DNA from: an uncultured bacterium
GTDB taxonomy: Bacteria > Bacteroidota > Bacteroidia > Bacteroidales > Bacteroidaceae
NCBI GenBank assembly: GCA_905215345.1
Contig: CAJMPR010000011.1
Coordinates: 60,817-124,816, forward strand
Reading direction: 5' to 3'
Length of the DNA stretch: 64,000 bases
In this document: in pieces, positions 15,205 through 22,874 of the stretch
Numbering within the stretch: the stretch's first letter is position 1
Layout: every line of letters starts with the position of its first letter
Made by a program: the position numbers and the translations under genes
Notes under the pieces: model-generated
Database searches by the model: none
What the model was told of the DNA's origin: nothing
Seen by the model: the letters and a program-made list of their open reading frames with translations, nothing else

Positions 15205-15270
15205 CACGCGCATACGCACACACGTATGTACACGCCCACCATATCTCCCCCTACCCCCTCTTTTCCTCCC
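15205..15270. other. Alternating Py-Pu tract plus G-quadruplex-capable tract
   Basis: Positions 15205-15235 are 31 nt of unbroken pyrimidine-purine alternation (CACGCGCATACGCACACACG and onward), a classical Z-DNA-prone sequence. Positions 15236-15270 are pyrimidine-rich, with runs of 3, 5, 5 and 3 cytosines (GGG-type runs on the minus strand), able in principle to form a G-quadruplex. It fills a gene-free gap (15104-15273) between the 15274 gene and the RuvC-like gene. An origin, a transcription block or a packaging signal are possible readings. Confidence 0.5.
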
Positions 15271-15273
15271 AAA

Positions 15274-15627
15274 TCAGCGCGGGTTACTTCGGGTTCTTTT
15301 CCAATGAATTTTTGGCTTGAAACAACGCCGCTTATCCGGTGCATGAAGTTTCGATTTATAGGAGCAGTAAACACCACGTTCTTTTTCTTTGCGAAGACTG
15401 GTAAACTCATAATCCAAACTTTCAATTTTCAAAGTTGTTTTTTCCATAGCTTCTTTGAGTTCATCAAGCGCAAAAGCTAATTGGTAATTTTGAACGATCC
15501 TTCTAATTTCTGCCATTAGAGTTTCAACGGAAATACCAAATGCGGCGGCGGCTTCGGAAATAGCCTTCATGTTTCCCGCGTCAAACTCTATTGTCTGCCC
15601 GTTCCCTATGATTTCTACACGTATCAT
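15274..15627 (-). CDS. Hypothetical phage protein
   Basis: The product is 117 aa from ATG 15627 (MIRVEIIGNGQTIEFDAGNM), which overlaps the ASCH-gene stop as ATGA. The frame is open further upstream but inside the ASCH gene. The N-terminus has a short beta region and helices; the middle is a coiled coil (ELKEAMEKTTLKIESLDYEF). The C-terminus is strongly basic (PDKRRCFKPKIHWKRTRSN). Probably nucleic-acid-binding; no family recognised. Confidence 0.55.
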   Translation of the reverse strand: MIRVEIIGNGQTIEFDAGNMKAISEAAAAFGISVETLMAEIRRIVQNYQLAFALDELKEAMEKTTLKIESLDYEFTSLRKEKERGVYCSYKSKLHAPDKRRCFKPKIHWKRTRSNPR

Positions 15628-16304
15628 TTTGTCAAGTCCCTTTCGTAATCTTCTTTGGTTATCCGGTGACCGGGACAACCTTTGTCGAAATGGTCGAAGT
15701 CCGGGCACGCTTTTTCACCGCACATCGGAATTACTTTCCAGCCTTTGGCTTGGCATTCTGCAATGTACTTCCGGCACTCTTTATCGGATAATTCGCGCCC
15801 GTTATCATCAAGAAATACGCCTTTCATATTCCTTTTGCCGTAGTTTCTCAAAAGCCCGTCAAGGTTCATCGCCAAGTGTCTACGCATATACTTTGGCGCG
15901 TGCTTCGGTTCTTCCGGTAAATCGTAATCCCAAAAGCTCAATTTTCCTTTCACGCCTTCAATCGGTTTGTCGAACTGAATAGGGTTTGCTAACACCCAAT
16001 TGTAAACACCCTGTTCAGCCCAAACAGAAGGATGATTTTGTACGCAATCCACTATCTCAACGCTACCGATGATTGCGGACGTAGGAGCTTTACCGCTTAT
16101 GATATGCATCTTTTCACTTTCAGAAAGCGAATCCCATTGTTTTGAAGTGAATACACTACTTGGGTTTCTGATTGATATGCTTTTCGCACTTGCATGAATG
16201 AGAACACGTCCTCTGAAATTGGTTCTCCACGTCCGGTTTTCAATATCTTTCAGCCCGGAAACAATCAAGCTCGCCCACGGCTGTTTATCTGTTAATGTCT
16301 TCAT
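15624..16304 (-). CDS. ASCH-domain (PUA-like) phage protein
   Basis: The product is 226 aa from ATG 16304 (MKTLTDKQPWASLIVSGLKD). The ASCH signature QPWASLIVSGLKDIENRTW and FRGRVLIHASA occupies residues 7-50, and a second part (IIGSVEIVDCV) completes the PUA-like barrel. ASCH domains bind RNA or act as small nucleases or amidohydrolases on modified nucleosides. The C-terminal about 90 residues contain cysteines (PMCGEKACPDFDHFDKGCPG) that may bind zinc. An upstream ATG (16346) lies inside the previous gene and is less likely. Confidence 0.7.
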   Translation of the reverse strand: MKTLTDKQPWASLIVSGLKDIENRTWRTNFRGRVLIHASAKSISIRNPSSVFTSKQWDSLSESEKMHIISGKAPTSAIIGSVEIVDCVQNHPSVWAEQGVYNWVLANPIQFDKPIEGVKGKLSFWDYDLPEEPKHAPKYMRRHLAMNLDGLLRNYGKRNMKGVFLDDNGRELSDKECRKYIAECQAKGWKVIPMCGEKACPDFDHFDKGCPGHRITKEDYERDLTK

Positions 16305-16473
16305 CTTCTTCGTTGTTAAGTTCATCTTCCAATAGTCCGATCTCAAGACCGCACCAGCCTTCTAAACTCTCTAAAACTTCAACCTTATCCGAATGGGAAA
16401 GGAGCTTGATTCTGTCTGCTATTTCTGTTTTAATAACATCAATCATTGGTTTTAATAAATCTTTCATACTCAT
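16285..16473 (-). CDS. Small acidic helical phage protein
   Basis: The product is 62 aa (MSMKDLLKPMIDVIKTEIAD), nearly all helix with an acidic tail (LLEDELNNEEDEDINR). Its start overlaps the upstream gene stop as ATGA and its end overlaps the ASCH gene, indicating translational coupling. No family recognised. Confidence 0.5.
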   Translation of the reverse strand: MSMKDLLKPMIDVIKTEIADRIKLLSHSDKVEVLESLEGWCGLEIGLLEDELNNEEDEDINR

Positions 16474-16601
16474 TGTTTTTTATCATTATCATTGTTAAAA
16501 TAAACATTAAATAAGCGTGCGGATGCAAGGACGGCAACCAATACTACCGTCCCAGCCCAATGCCAAAAGTCTGTGAATATAAATTTCAGTATTTCAAGCA
16601 T
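16470..16601 (-). CDS. Very small membrane protein
   Basis: The product is 43 aa from ATG 16601 (MLEILKFIFTDFWHWAGTVV) with one transmembrane stretch (WAGTVVLVAVLASARLF) and a polar tail NNDNDKKQ. A longer frame from 16661 overlaps the methylase gene. It is packed between the methylase and the acidic protein with ATGA coupling. No family recognised. Confidence 0.45.
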   Translation of the reverse strand: MLEILKFIFTDFWHWAGTVVLVAVLASARLFNVYFNNDNDKKQ

Positions 16602-16605
16602 AATT

Positions 16606-17361
16606 TTATTGGAATAACCTTTGCTGTATTTGTGAGAGCACAAACTTATTTGCATCAGCAAAGAAATTTTTCTTTATTTCAAACCCGTAGGCTTTACGCC
16701 CGCATTGGGCGGCAGCTAACAAAGTGCTTCCACTTCCGGCGCATGGGTCTATAACAACATCGCCTTTGTCTGTAAATATTTCAATTAGTCTTTCAAGTAG
16801 AATTAGACTTTTTTGAGTTGGATGTACTTTGGGTGTTTCGGTATCTCTTGGATATTCCATACAGTTGAATATCATTCTACCTTCATTGTTGAATTTCGGT
16901 AGCTTATCTCGGTAAAGCAATACTGCATATTCTGTATTTCCTACAACTCGCATATTCGCTTTTAAAACCTGCGGAGAATAGTTTTTTCTAAACTGCAAAG
17001 GGATATAATTTTTAAAGCCGTATTCTTTGCCTTTTTCAATTACATACATCTGTTGTTCAAATGCACAGAATACAATCATACAGGGTGCTTTACCCGTTTC
17101 CTTTGGTTCCTTGACAAGCATTTTTGAACAGAAGTGCATAAATTCAGCAATGCGAAAATCCTTGTCTGTATCAAAGAACTCTTTGCCCGCTAATTCACTT
17201 TCTCCATTCTTTCTGTCCCCGTCTTTATACCACATCGGATTAGAACCATAAGCATCTTTACCAACATTGTAGGGAATATCAGCAATTACAAGTTGGGCTT
17301 TGGGAAGTCCATAGACTTTGTAATTCTGAAAATGGTCATTAAATAATTCAATATCTTTCAT
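16606..17361 (-). CDS. Phage DNA methyltransferase, beta-type motif order
   Basis: The product is 251 aa. The catalytic motif is ADIPYNVGKDAYG near residues 27-39 (DIPY in place of the common DPPY). It is followed by HPTQKSLILLERLI and the AdoMet site DPCAGSGSTLLAA near 200-225. It likely methylates adenine N6 or cytosine N4. It is embedded in the leftward early/middle transcript with no restriction enzyme nearby. The upstream gene ends by overlapping its start (17358-17361). Confidence 0.85.
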   Translation of the reverse strand: MKDIELFNDHFQNYKVYGLPKAQLVIADIPYNVGKDAYGSNPMWYKDGDRKNGESELAGKEFFDTDKDFRIAEFMHFCSKMLVKEPKETGKAPCMIVFCAFEQQMYVIEKGKEYGFKNYIPLQFRKNYSPQVLKANMRVVGNTEYAVLLYRDKLPKFNNEGRMIFNCMEYPRDTETPKVHPTQKSLILLERLIEIFTDKGDVVIDPCAGSGSTLLAAAQCGRKAYGFEIKKNFFADANKFVLSQIQQRLFQ

Positions 17362-17951
17362 TCTTCGCCCCCTTTCAAAATTTCATTTATTTCTCGTTGT
17401 CTATCTTCCCCGTCAGCCTCTTTCAGAATCCACGCAATTTCTTCTTCCTTCGTCATGTTCTTCGGTTGATTCTTTGCGCTTTCCTTTAGCTCCGAAACGA
17501 TATTGTCTATTTCCGGACATGGTGTTTCATAGAAGGATTTCAAAGCCAATGCGTTCTTCTCTGAATTGCGTTTAAACCTTGTCATTGCGGAAACACACTT
17601 TTTACAGCGGTTCTTGTACGACTTGCTAAATTCTTTTTCCGGCTTAACTTCTCCGCAAAATTCACATCGTTTCTTTGTTTTGTCCTTACTATCATCGTTT
17701 GGTTGTATAATGGCAACAGGAGCTTCTTTTCCGGTTTGAAAGATTTCAACGCATTCAGTTTTGTTTCTATTCCTGAAAGCCTGATGTTGTTCCTCAGTCT
17801 TTAGCCATTGAAGGCAACGTTTATTTTGCGGGCATGTAAGTTGTGCAACTACGCCTAACATTTCATCGAAAGAAACTTGCTCTGTGCTTCGATTCCCTAC
17901 GTGAACGTCGAAGCAGCCATTTTCAAGCGTTTTTATAATAATATCTTCCAT
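17358..17951 (-). CDS. Zinc-finger phage protein of unknown role
   Basis: The product is 197 aa (MEDIIIKTLENGCFDVHVGN). The centre has a CxxC-x(16-17)-CxxC finger, CEFCGEVKPEKEF ... CKKC (about residues 97-120), as in HNH/endonuclease-VII-like or transcription-factor knuckles. The N-terminal half includes CPQNKRCLQWLKTEEQHQA, and the C-terminus is acidic helical. It could be a nucleic-acid-binding regulator; no catalytic motif is evident. Confidence 0.55.
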   Translation of the reverse strand: MEDIIIKTLENGCFDVHVGNRSTEQVSFDEMLGVVAQLTCPQNKRCLQWLKTEEQHQAFRNRNKTECVEIFQTGKEAPVAIIQPNDDSKDKTKKRCEFCGEVKPEKEFSKSYKNRCKKCVSAMTRFKRNSEKNALALKSFYETPCPEIDNIVSELKESAKNQPKNMTKEEEIAWILKEADGEDRQREINEILKGGEE

Positions 17952-17953
17952 TG

Positions 17954-18286
17954 TTATTTTTTTGTTAAGTTATCTTCAAATAAATTCCCTACACCTTGCA
18001 CCTTCCGGCGGTGTGGATAGCGTTTATACTCTGTTTTTTTAAATGGGCAATCAGCCTTGCGGGTAGCGTCATAACTACGTTGCCTGACTTCATCATTACC
18101 GATCATCTGCCAATCAATATCCCGTTCAATGGAACATCTGTAATTGGGTGCATCTTCATCAAGAGCTGATTGCGGGCGTTTGGACGGGCGAACACTTCGG
18201 GATTTTATGCAAACTGCACAGTTCTTTCCCGTCCAATTCATGTACTCTGTTCCATTGCAAAACAATGGCTTCTGCGTTGATTTCAT
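17954..18286 (-). CDS. Cys-containing small phage protein
   Basis: The product is 110 aa. Cysteines are in MNWTGKNCAVCIKSR, APNYRCSIERDID and ADCPFKKTEYKR, probably a zinc site. The start ATG 18286 overlaps the preceding stop as ATGA. The C-terminus is basic. No family recognised. Confidence 0.5.
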   Translation of the reverse strand: MKSTQKPLFCNGTEYMNWTGKNCAVCIKSRSVRPSKRPQSALDEDAPNYRCSIERDIDWQMIGNDEVRQRSYDATRKADCPFKKTEYKRYPHRRKVQGVGNLFEDNLTKK

Positions 18287-18603
18287 CTGACTACTTTTTG
18301 AGGGTGAACATTAAAAGCCCAATCAATTTCATCACCTGGCAATGTTGAATGAATATCACCCCCGATAACCAGCCCGCAGTGCTTTTCGACAAGTTCGCGT
18401 GCCTGTTGCTTGCTTTCTGCCTTCACGGTGAAGGTTCCGTCAAAGACAAACTTCGTTTTCACCTGATACTCTTTCTTTGCCGGTTCCGGGCTATCCTTCA
18501 ACTGGCGTTTAATGTTTCGGATAGCCTTTTTGCATGACTTTATTTCCTCCGGTTCGCTTGAAGTATGGAGAATTGCTTGCAAGTCTGCAAGTCTTTGTTC
18601 CAA
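18283..18603 (-). CDS. Hypothetical phage protein with a non-ATG start
   Basis: The product is 106 aa if TTG 18603 is the start (EQRLADLQAILHT). The frame remains open to 18642 and reads INEIIEVKIKRSALEQ, which looks like real protein, so initiation at an upstream ATT or ATC is possible. It has an N-terminal helical hairpin, then a beta region (VKTKFVFDGTFTVKAESKQQ) resembling small phage domains of unknown function. It is translationally coupled to the next gene. Confidence 0.5.
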   Translation of the reverse strand: MEQRLADLQAILHTSSEPEEIKSCKKAIRNIKRQLKDSPEPAKKEYQVKTKFVFDGTFTVKAESKQQARELVEKHCGLVIGGDIHSTLPGDEIDWAFNVHPQKVVR

Positions 18604-18642
18604 TGCAGAACGTTTTATTTTAACTTCAATGATTTCATTGAT

Positions 18643-19806
18643 TTAGAGTGAAAAATAGTTCCTTAACATCACATCATCTACAATTTCCAATCGAACTGCA
18701 GGAATAGCCTTTTTTTCAAAACCGACCATTAGAACCCCACTATGACAAGTATTTCCATAAACTGCAAGGTTTTTCTTCTGAATGTCAGTCAAAGGAATGT
18801 CCTTGCGTTTAAATTGGTGCTGGTCATAACCGGAGTAAAGAATCCAATTTCCGTGTATTTTCACCCAGCCGTTTTCTTCTAACCAGCGATCAGGATTATC
18901 GCCAATATCAAGCCCGTCTTCTTGCTTGTACTTTCGCCGGATAGCATCAGCCAAATTCAGATGAAGCATATTTGAAATTGCACCATCAAGCCCGTAAAAT
19001 TTTCCGTCAGGGGCAAGCCATCCAGCCGAATAATTTCTTGTAATATCCATTGGTCGAATAATACTTTTAAGTTCACGTGCAATATTCTGCGCTGCTTCCA
19101 AATAACTCTTTATGCCTTCATCTGCCCTGTATATACTTGCTTCAATAAGATTGTAATTATATTCAAGTAAAGAATTTAGCTTAATTGCAACCTCATTGAC
19201 GACCATATATCGAACTCCTGTAACACACCCATTGAAAGGGTTTATTTGTTCAGGATAAATGTTTTCAAGAAAATCAAAGATATTAAACGTTTTATACGTT
19301 TTCCGAAGGTAAAAATCAGCCACTTTAAACAACCGTCGAATGTTTTCAATCCTTACATCAGTATCAATAATTTCTTCAATTTCAGAAAAATCGTTTTCGC
19401 TAATAAATTTACCAATTGCTTTGTAGTTGAACTCAAATTCAAATACGCCACTGTGAGAAGTGATATAACGCTGTAAATCTTCCAATCCAAGGCGAATACT
19501 ATTACCGCTTTCGCGTATATCCCGGTGTTCTCGCTTGTACCAACCAATAAAATCAGGCTTCGGGTAATCGCTATGCTTGTTTTCATCGCGGGGAACAACA
19601 TTCACGTTCACCCCGTTGTCTTCAACCTCAATAACAAGTTCGCCACTTAGTAACTTGATAGCCATTTCAGAAGGCAGACCGACAAGAGATTTTGTGAATG
19701 TCTCAATAGCCTTCTTTGGGTCAAGATTGTACAAAAGATGTTCTTGTGCAACCTGCGCTAATAGCTTTCCAGCATCCTTTCCTAAAGTGAAATGTAAACT
19801 ACCCAT
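18643..19806 (-). CDS. Large phage protein of unknown function
   Basis: The product is 387 aa from ATG 19806 (MGSLHFTLGKDAGKLLAQVA), with AAGGAGCTTGATT upstream as a good Shine-Dalgarno; a TTG two codons earlier is disfavoured. The N-terminal half is helical. The C-terminal half has SAGWLAPDGKFYGLDGAIS and WLEENGWVKIHGNWILY, a recurring pattern in phage proteins I cannot name. It follows a 52-aa gene by 2 bp. It might take part in replication or DNA modification given the neighbours, but no catalytic motif is seen. Confidence 0.55.
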   Translation of the reverse strand: MGSLHFTLGKDAGKLLAQVAQEHLLYNLDPKKAIETFTKSLVGLPSEMAIKLLSGELVIEVEDNGVNVNVVPRDENKHSDYPKPDFIGWYKREHRDIRESGNSIRLGLEDLQRYITSHSGVFEFEFNYKAIGKFISENDFSEIEEIIDTDVRIENIRRLFKVADFYLRKTYKTFNIFDFLENIYPEQINPFNGCVTGVRYMVVNEVAIKLNSLLEYNYNLIEASIYRADEGIKSYLEAAQNIARELKSIIRPMDITRNYSAGWLAPDGKFYGLDGAISNMLHLNLADAIRRKYKQEDGLDIGDNPDRWLEENGWVKIHGNWILYSGYDQHQFKRKDIPLTDIQKKNLAVYGNTCHSGVLMVGFEKKAIPAVRLEIVDDVMLRNYFSL

Positions 19807-19808
19807 AA

Positions 19809-19967
19809 TCAAGCTCCTTTCGTTTCAAGGTTAGTAACTGCGTCGTAAAACGCTAAATTTGCCACTTCTTTTTGCGAATACGGCACTTTCTCCGTCTCGC
19901 TGGGTAATTTACCATGCTTACAATATAAGCAGCTTAAAACGCCCTCTAAATGATTTTTCTTTTCCAT
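19809..19967 (-). CDS. Small CxxC phage protein containing operator copy 4
   Basis: The product is 52 aa (MEKKNHLEGVLSCLYCKHGK) with a CLYC knuckle and a helical C-terminus (KEVANLAFYDAVTNLE). Its ATG is preceded directly by the leader motif. The stop TGA is followed after two bases by the ATG of the next gene. Positions 19914-19932 within it carry the recurrent palindrome, so either the operator lies inside the gene or the match is partly a coding coincidence. Confidence 0.5.
   Translation of the reverse strand: MEKKNHLEGVLSCLYCKHGKLPSETEKVPYSQKEVANLAFYDAVTNLETKGA
19914..19932. promoter_or_regulatory. Palindromic operator, copy 4 of 5 (inside small gene)
   Basis: ATGCTTA-CAATA-TAAGCAG differs from a perfect palindrome at one end pair. 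It lies within codons of the 52-aa gene, 35-53 bases after its start, and about 108 bases upstream of the 387-aa gene. Its exact core match (CTTACAATATAAG) to copy 2 argues against chance. Confidence 0.5.
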
Positions 19968-19980
19968 GTTGTTGTGGATT
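19967..19980 (-). repeat. Leader motif AATCCACAACAACA, copy 3 of 5
   Basis: The motif's last A is the A of ATG 19967 of the 52-aa gene. Confidence 0.6.
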
Positions 19981-19986
19981 TAAAAA

Positions 19987-20715
19987 TTATCTTCGGCTTT
20001 CGCCTTTCATGTGAATGATATTATAAAATTTCAGTCGATCAACTAACCTGCCGTACTCGTCATTGAAATAGTCTTTGATTTTAGCGGGTGGCAGATTGGT
20101 TGTTACGTGAGTTTTCGCATTGTACTGGTTGTAAACCTCTGTGCGAGCGTGAAAAAAGTCCATGATAAGCTGCTGTGTATTCTGCCCAAAATGTTGTGCA
20201 GTTTGAAGCCCCATATCATTCAGGCAAAGATTGGCAGGTTGGCAAGCATCATACCCGCGTCTGTTTGCTTCGTTGTAGGTGTACAAGTCAAGGTGCTCAT
20301 TTTGCTTGTAGTAGTTAATCATCTGCGTAACGGAAATGTTATGAAACGCATTCGGGTTTCCTGTCAGCTTCAAATATTCCGAGAACACCTGCATCAGAAG
20401 CGTTTTGCCGACACCAACACCGCCGCAGAGTATAAGACTTTTGTGTAGCTTGTAATCTTGTCCGGGAAATACGTTTTCAGCATCCTTGCAGCCATTGAAA
20501 TAGAGCAGAAGAAAGCGAAGAATCTGCTTGTTGTTTTCGTCCACGTCAAAAGACTTGAACTCACTGGAAAGCAGTACACGACCAATTGACACAATCAGAT
20601 CGGCGTGCTGCCCGAACACAGCATCATTCGTCAAGTCGTCAAATGTTCCTTGCGTCCGCTTCTTCCATTCACGGTTCAGACCGTCGTAGATGTTTTTTAG
20701 CCTTTGTGCATCCAT
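19987..20715 (-). CDS. DnaC-like helicase loader ATPase
   Basis: The product is 242 aa. Walker A GGVGVGKTLLMQ lies at about residues 98-109. A Walker-B-like LCLNDMGLQ lies near 160, and sensor-like HVTTNLPPAKI near 205 is followed by GRLVDRLKFYNIIHM. This is the DnaC/IstB pattern. It would load the host replicative helicase at the phage origin together with the initiator encoded 2 bp upstream. No phage helicase of DnaB type is seen in the window. Confidence 0.85.
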   Translation of the reverse strand: MDAQRLKNIYDGLNREWKKRTQGTFDDLTNDAVFGQHADLIVSIGRVLLSSEFKSFDVDENNKQILRFLLLYFNGCKDAENVFPGQDYKLHKSLILCGGVGVGKTLLMQVFSEYLKLTGNPNAFHNISVTQMINYYKQNEHLDLYTYNEANRRGYDACQPANLCLNDMGLQTAQHFGQNTQQLIMDFFHARTEVYNQYNAKTHVTTNLPPAKIKDYFNDEYGRLVDRLKFYNIIHMKGESRR

Positions 20716-20717
20716 GA

Positions 20718-21680
20718 TTAAAACAGCTTTTCGTCGTAATTCGGTTTTTCATGTTCTTCCGGCTGGTTATTACTTCCTGATTGCTTTTTGTCATAGTTCC
20801 CTTCATGGACTTTCACCCAATTTTTATCGTTTTCAAATAACCAGTCGAATGATGCTTTCCAACCGCGTTGGTTATCACCCTTTAGAAAATTGCTTGCTTG
20901 CATTTTCTCAAAGAGCGATTGCAGAAGTGGAAGTGCTTTAACTTCTCCGCCCATTTCTTCAATGCGGATGCGGATTTTATTTTTTCGCGCTTCGCTCAAA
21001 GTGTAGATTTTCGGATAGCCCGCACAAGTGCTATTCCACATTTCCTGTATTTTTTTAGCTTGCAACGGTTTTTGTTTTGCAGCAGGAGCCGGAACAGTTG
21101 GTTTTAAAAAAGTCTCTTCCTGTTTTGAACTCTCACCCTCGCGAGCGGGCGCGGGCGCAAAGGCTTCTTCCCCGTTAGGGGGAGAAGAAATATTATCGAG
21201 TTTACGAGATAATATATATATATTCTTAACATTCTTGTTTACGTCCGTTTGTTCACCTATCTGTTGTACTGTTTGTTGTACCGTCTGTTGCTCGTTTGTT
21301 GTACCGTCTGTTGTATTATCTGTTGTTCCTTCTGATTCACTTTCTGTTGTACTACTACATTGGTAAGATTCATAATTAACCACTGATATTAAGTTAATTA
21401 GCTTGCTTTTCTGTTGTACTATTTGATTATCTTTTTGAAGTTCATCTAAGAAACGAATAACCTTGCCTCTTGACCACTTCCAACGGTCTGCCAAAGTGTC
21501 TTGTGTTTTAGCAACTTGCCCGCGCTTGATAATTACCTTATTTCCGCGCACATAGATGAAACTTTCATCATGGTTAGCGATAATAAGTAAATCAATCCAC
21601 GCTTGCATACGTGTAAACACCTCCGCGAAGTATAGAGGATTCTCAGTTATTTTTCTATATAATTTTATCCAACCGTCCAT
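20718..21680 (-). CDS. Phage replication initiator-like protein
   Basis: The product is 320 aa. The N-terminus (MDGWIKLYRKITENPLYF) and a winged-helix region (KRGQVAKTQDTLADRWKWSR, KVIRFLDELQKDN) match phage replication/DnaD-type initiators. Residues about 115-145 are a Thr/Gln/Glu-rich linker built from a degenerate repeat (TDNTTDGTT, QQTVQQTVQQ). The C-terminal domain (KIQEMWNSTCAGYPKI) is also typical. It is coupled to the DnaC-like gene. Operator copy 5 sits directly upstream of its start codon, suggesting regulated replication. Confidence 0.75.
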   Translation of the reverse strand: MDGWIKLYRKITENPLYFAEVFTRMQAWIDLLIIANHDESFIYVRGNKVIIKRGQVAKTQDTLADRWKWSRGKVIRFLDELQKDNQIVQQKSKLINLISVVNYESYQCSSTTESESEGTTDNTTDGTTNEQQTVQQTVQQIGEQTDVNKNVKNIYILSRKLDNISSPPNGEEAFAPAPAREGESSKQEETFLKPTVPAPAAKQKPLQAKKIQEMWNSTCAGYPKIYTLSEARKNKIRIRIEEMGGEVKALPLLQSLFEKMQASNFLKGDNQRGWKASFDWLFENDKNWVKVHEGNYDKKQSGSNNQPEEHEKPNYDEKLF

Positions 21681-21687
21681 TACAAGA

Positions 21688-21706
21688 ATGTTTATATTGT
21701 AAGCAC
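21688..21706. promoter_or_regulatory. Palindromic operator, copy 5 of 5
   Basis: On the minus strand it reads GTGCTTA-CAATA-TAAACAT. It exactly fills the gap between the SF2-helicase stop (21707) and the initiator start (21680). Binding here would block or activate the replication genes. Confidence 0.65.
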
Positions 21707-22861
21707 TTATTTTTTAAAAAAAACATTGGTTAGTTGTTTGTAACCATTAAAAACAGCCCAAATACCGGGTTTTGTCTCAACGAGGCGTAGATCATCAACC
21801 CGTCCGAACCGTTTGAAATTATCGCATAAATCGATGATCCAGCCAACCTTTCCGGGAAAAGGACGTATTGCCCTGCCGACCATTTGATAATAAAGAGCAA
21901 GTGACATCGTAGGACGCGCCAATACAATAGTCGCCAGTTGTGGAAAGTCAAAACCAGTCGTTAAAACACCTACATTTGCCACTACGTTGATTTTCCCTGC
22001 CTTGAATGATGAAAGTATCAGCTTGCGGGTTGCCGTTGGCGTTTTGCTGCTTACTACTGCCGAAGCACCACCGATTCTTTGTACAAGGTATTCCGCCTCT
22101 TCAATGAAGCGGGTAAAAACAAGAATTGAAGTTCTTCCGGCTACCAATAACCGACGAACAATACTTTCAAGATGTTCGTTAAACCCGATCTCCCTGTATT
22201 GCCTTCTCACGCTTGCATCTGTATAATCCGCTCCTGTGCTGTTTATTTTCAATTTTGAAGTATCTACCAAGCTGATGCGGTAGTATTCCAATTTCGCCAA
22301 ATATCCACGTTCTAAGAGCGTTTTAATCTGCACCTGATAAATTAGTTCTGAAAAGATGCACGGTTTCGTACGGGTGAGGAAACGCAACATAGAACCGTAG
22401 AACCGATTAGAATACAAGCGGTACGGTGTTGCAGTTAAACCAAGCACTTTGCACTGTATGCAGTTTATGAAATCTGAATACATTCCTTGCTCGGCATTTA
22501 CAAAATGGCATTCATCAATGATAACATACTGGAAACGTGAAAAAATCTGTTTGTGATTCTTCACGCTTCCAATTGTTGCAAATGTTATCTTGCATACACG
22601 TTTTGAGTTAAAAGATGCACTATATATTCCGCAGTCCCATACTCCGTAACTTTGTAGTTTAGAAAAGTTCTGTTCAAGGATTTCAGCGGAAGGCTGAAAT
22701 ATGAGAACAGGAGCATTAAGCCGGAACGCAATATCAGCAATTACAAGGCTTTTCCCGCTTCCGGTTGGCAATACCATTATAGCATTCCTTTTTGTCGGAG
22801 CCGCGAAGAACCGTATTGCGGAATCGCTTGCATTCTTTTGATAGTCTCTCAATTCGTACAT
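21707..22861 (-). CDS. SF2 DEAD/DEAH-family helicase
   Basis: The product is 384 aa, compact. Motif I LPTGSGKSLVIAD (about residues 31-43), motif II IIDECHF near 113, motif III LGLTATPYR near 137, and motif VI YYQMVGRAIRPFPGKVG near 330 are all present. This places it with the SSL2/COG1061-like phage helicases acting on DNA. It has no nuclease extension. It is co-directional with Dam and replication genes and probably supports recombination-dependent replication. Confidence 0.85.
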   Translation of the reverse strand: MYELRDYQKNASDSAIRFFAAPTKRNAIMVLPTGSGKSLVIADIAFRLNAPVLIFQPSAEILEQNFSKLQSYGVWDCGIYSASFNSKRVCKITFATIGSVKNHKQIFSRFQYVIIDECHFVNAEQGMYSDFINCIQCKVLGLTATPYRLYSNRFYGSMLRFLTRTKPCIFSELIYQVQIKTLLERGYLAKLEYYRISLVDTSKLKINSTGADYTDASVRRQYREIGFNEHLESIVRRLLVAGRTSILVFTRFIEEAEYLVQRIGGASAVVSSKTPTATRKLILSSFKAGKINVVANVGVLTTGFDFPQLATIVLARPTMSLALYYQMVGRAIRPFPGKVGWIIDLCDNFKRFGRVDDLRLVETKPGIWAVFNGYKQLTNVFFKK

Positions 22862-22874
22862 TTCAAGTTATAAA

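Noticed and set aside
15204..15425. 73-codon minus-strand frame over the alternating Py-Pu tract
   Set aside because: It overlaps the better-supported 117-aa gene in another frame and its end is low-complexity (VYIRVCVCA).
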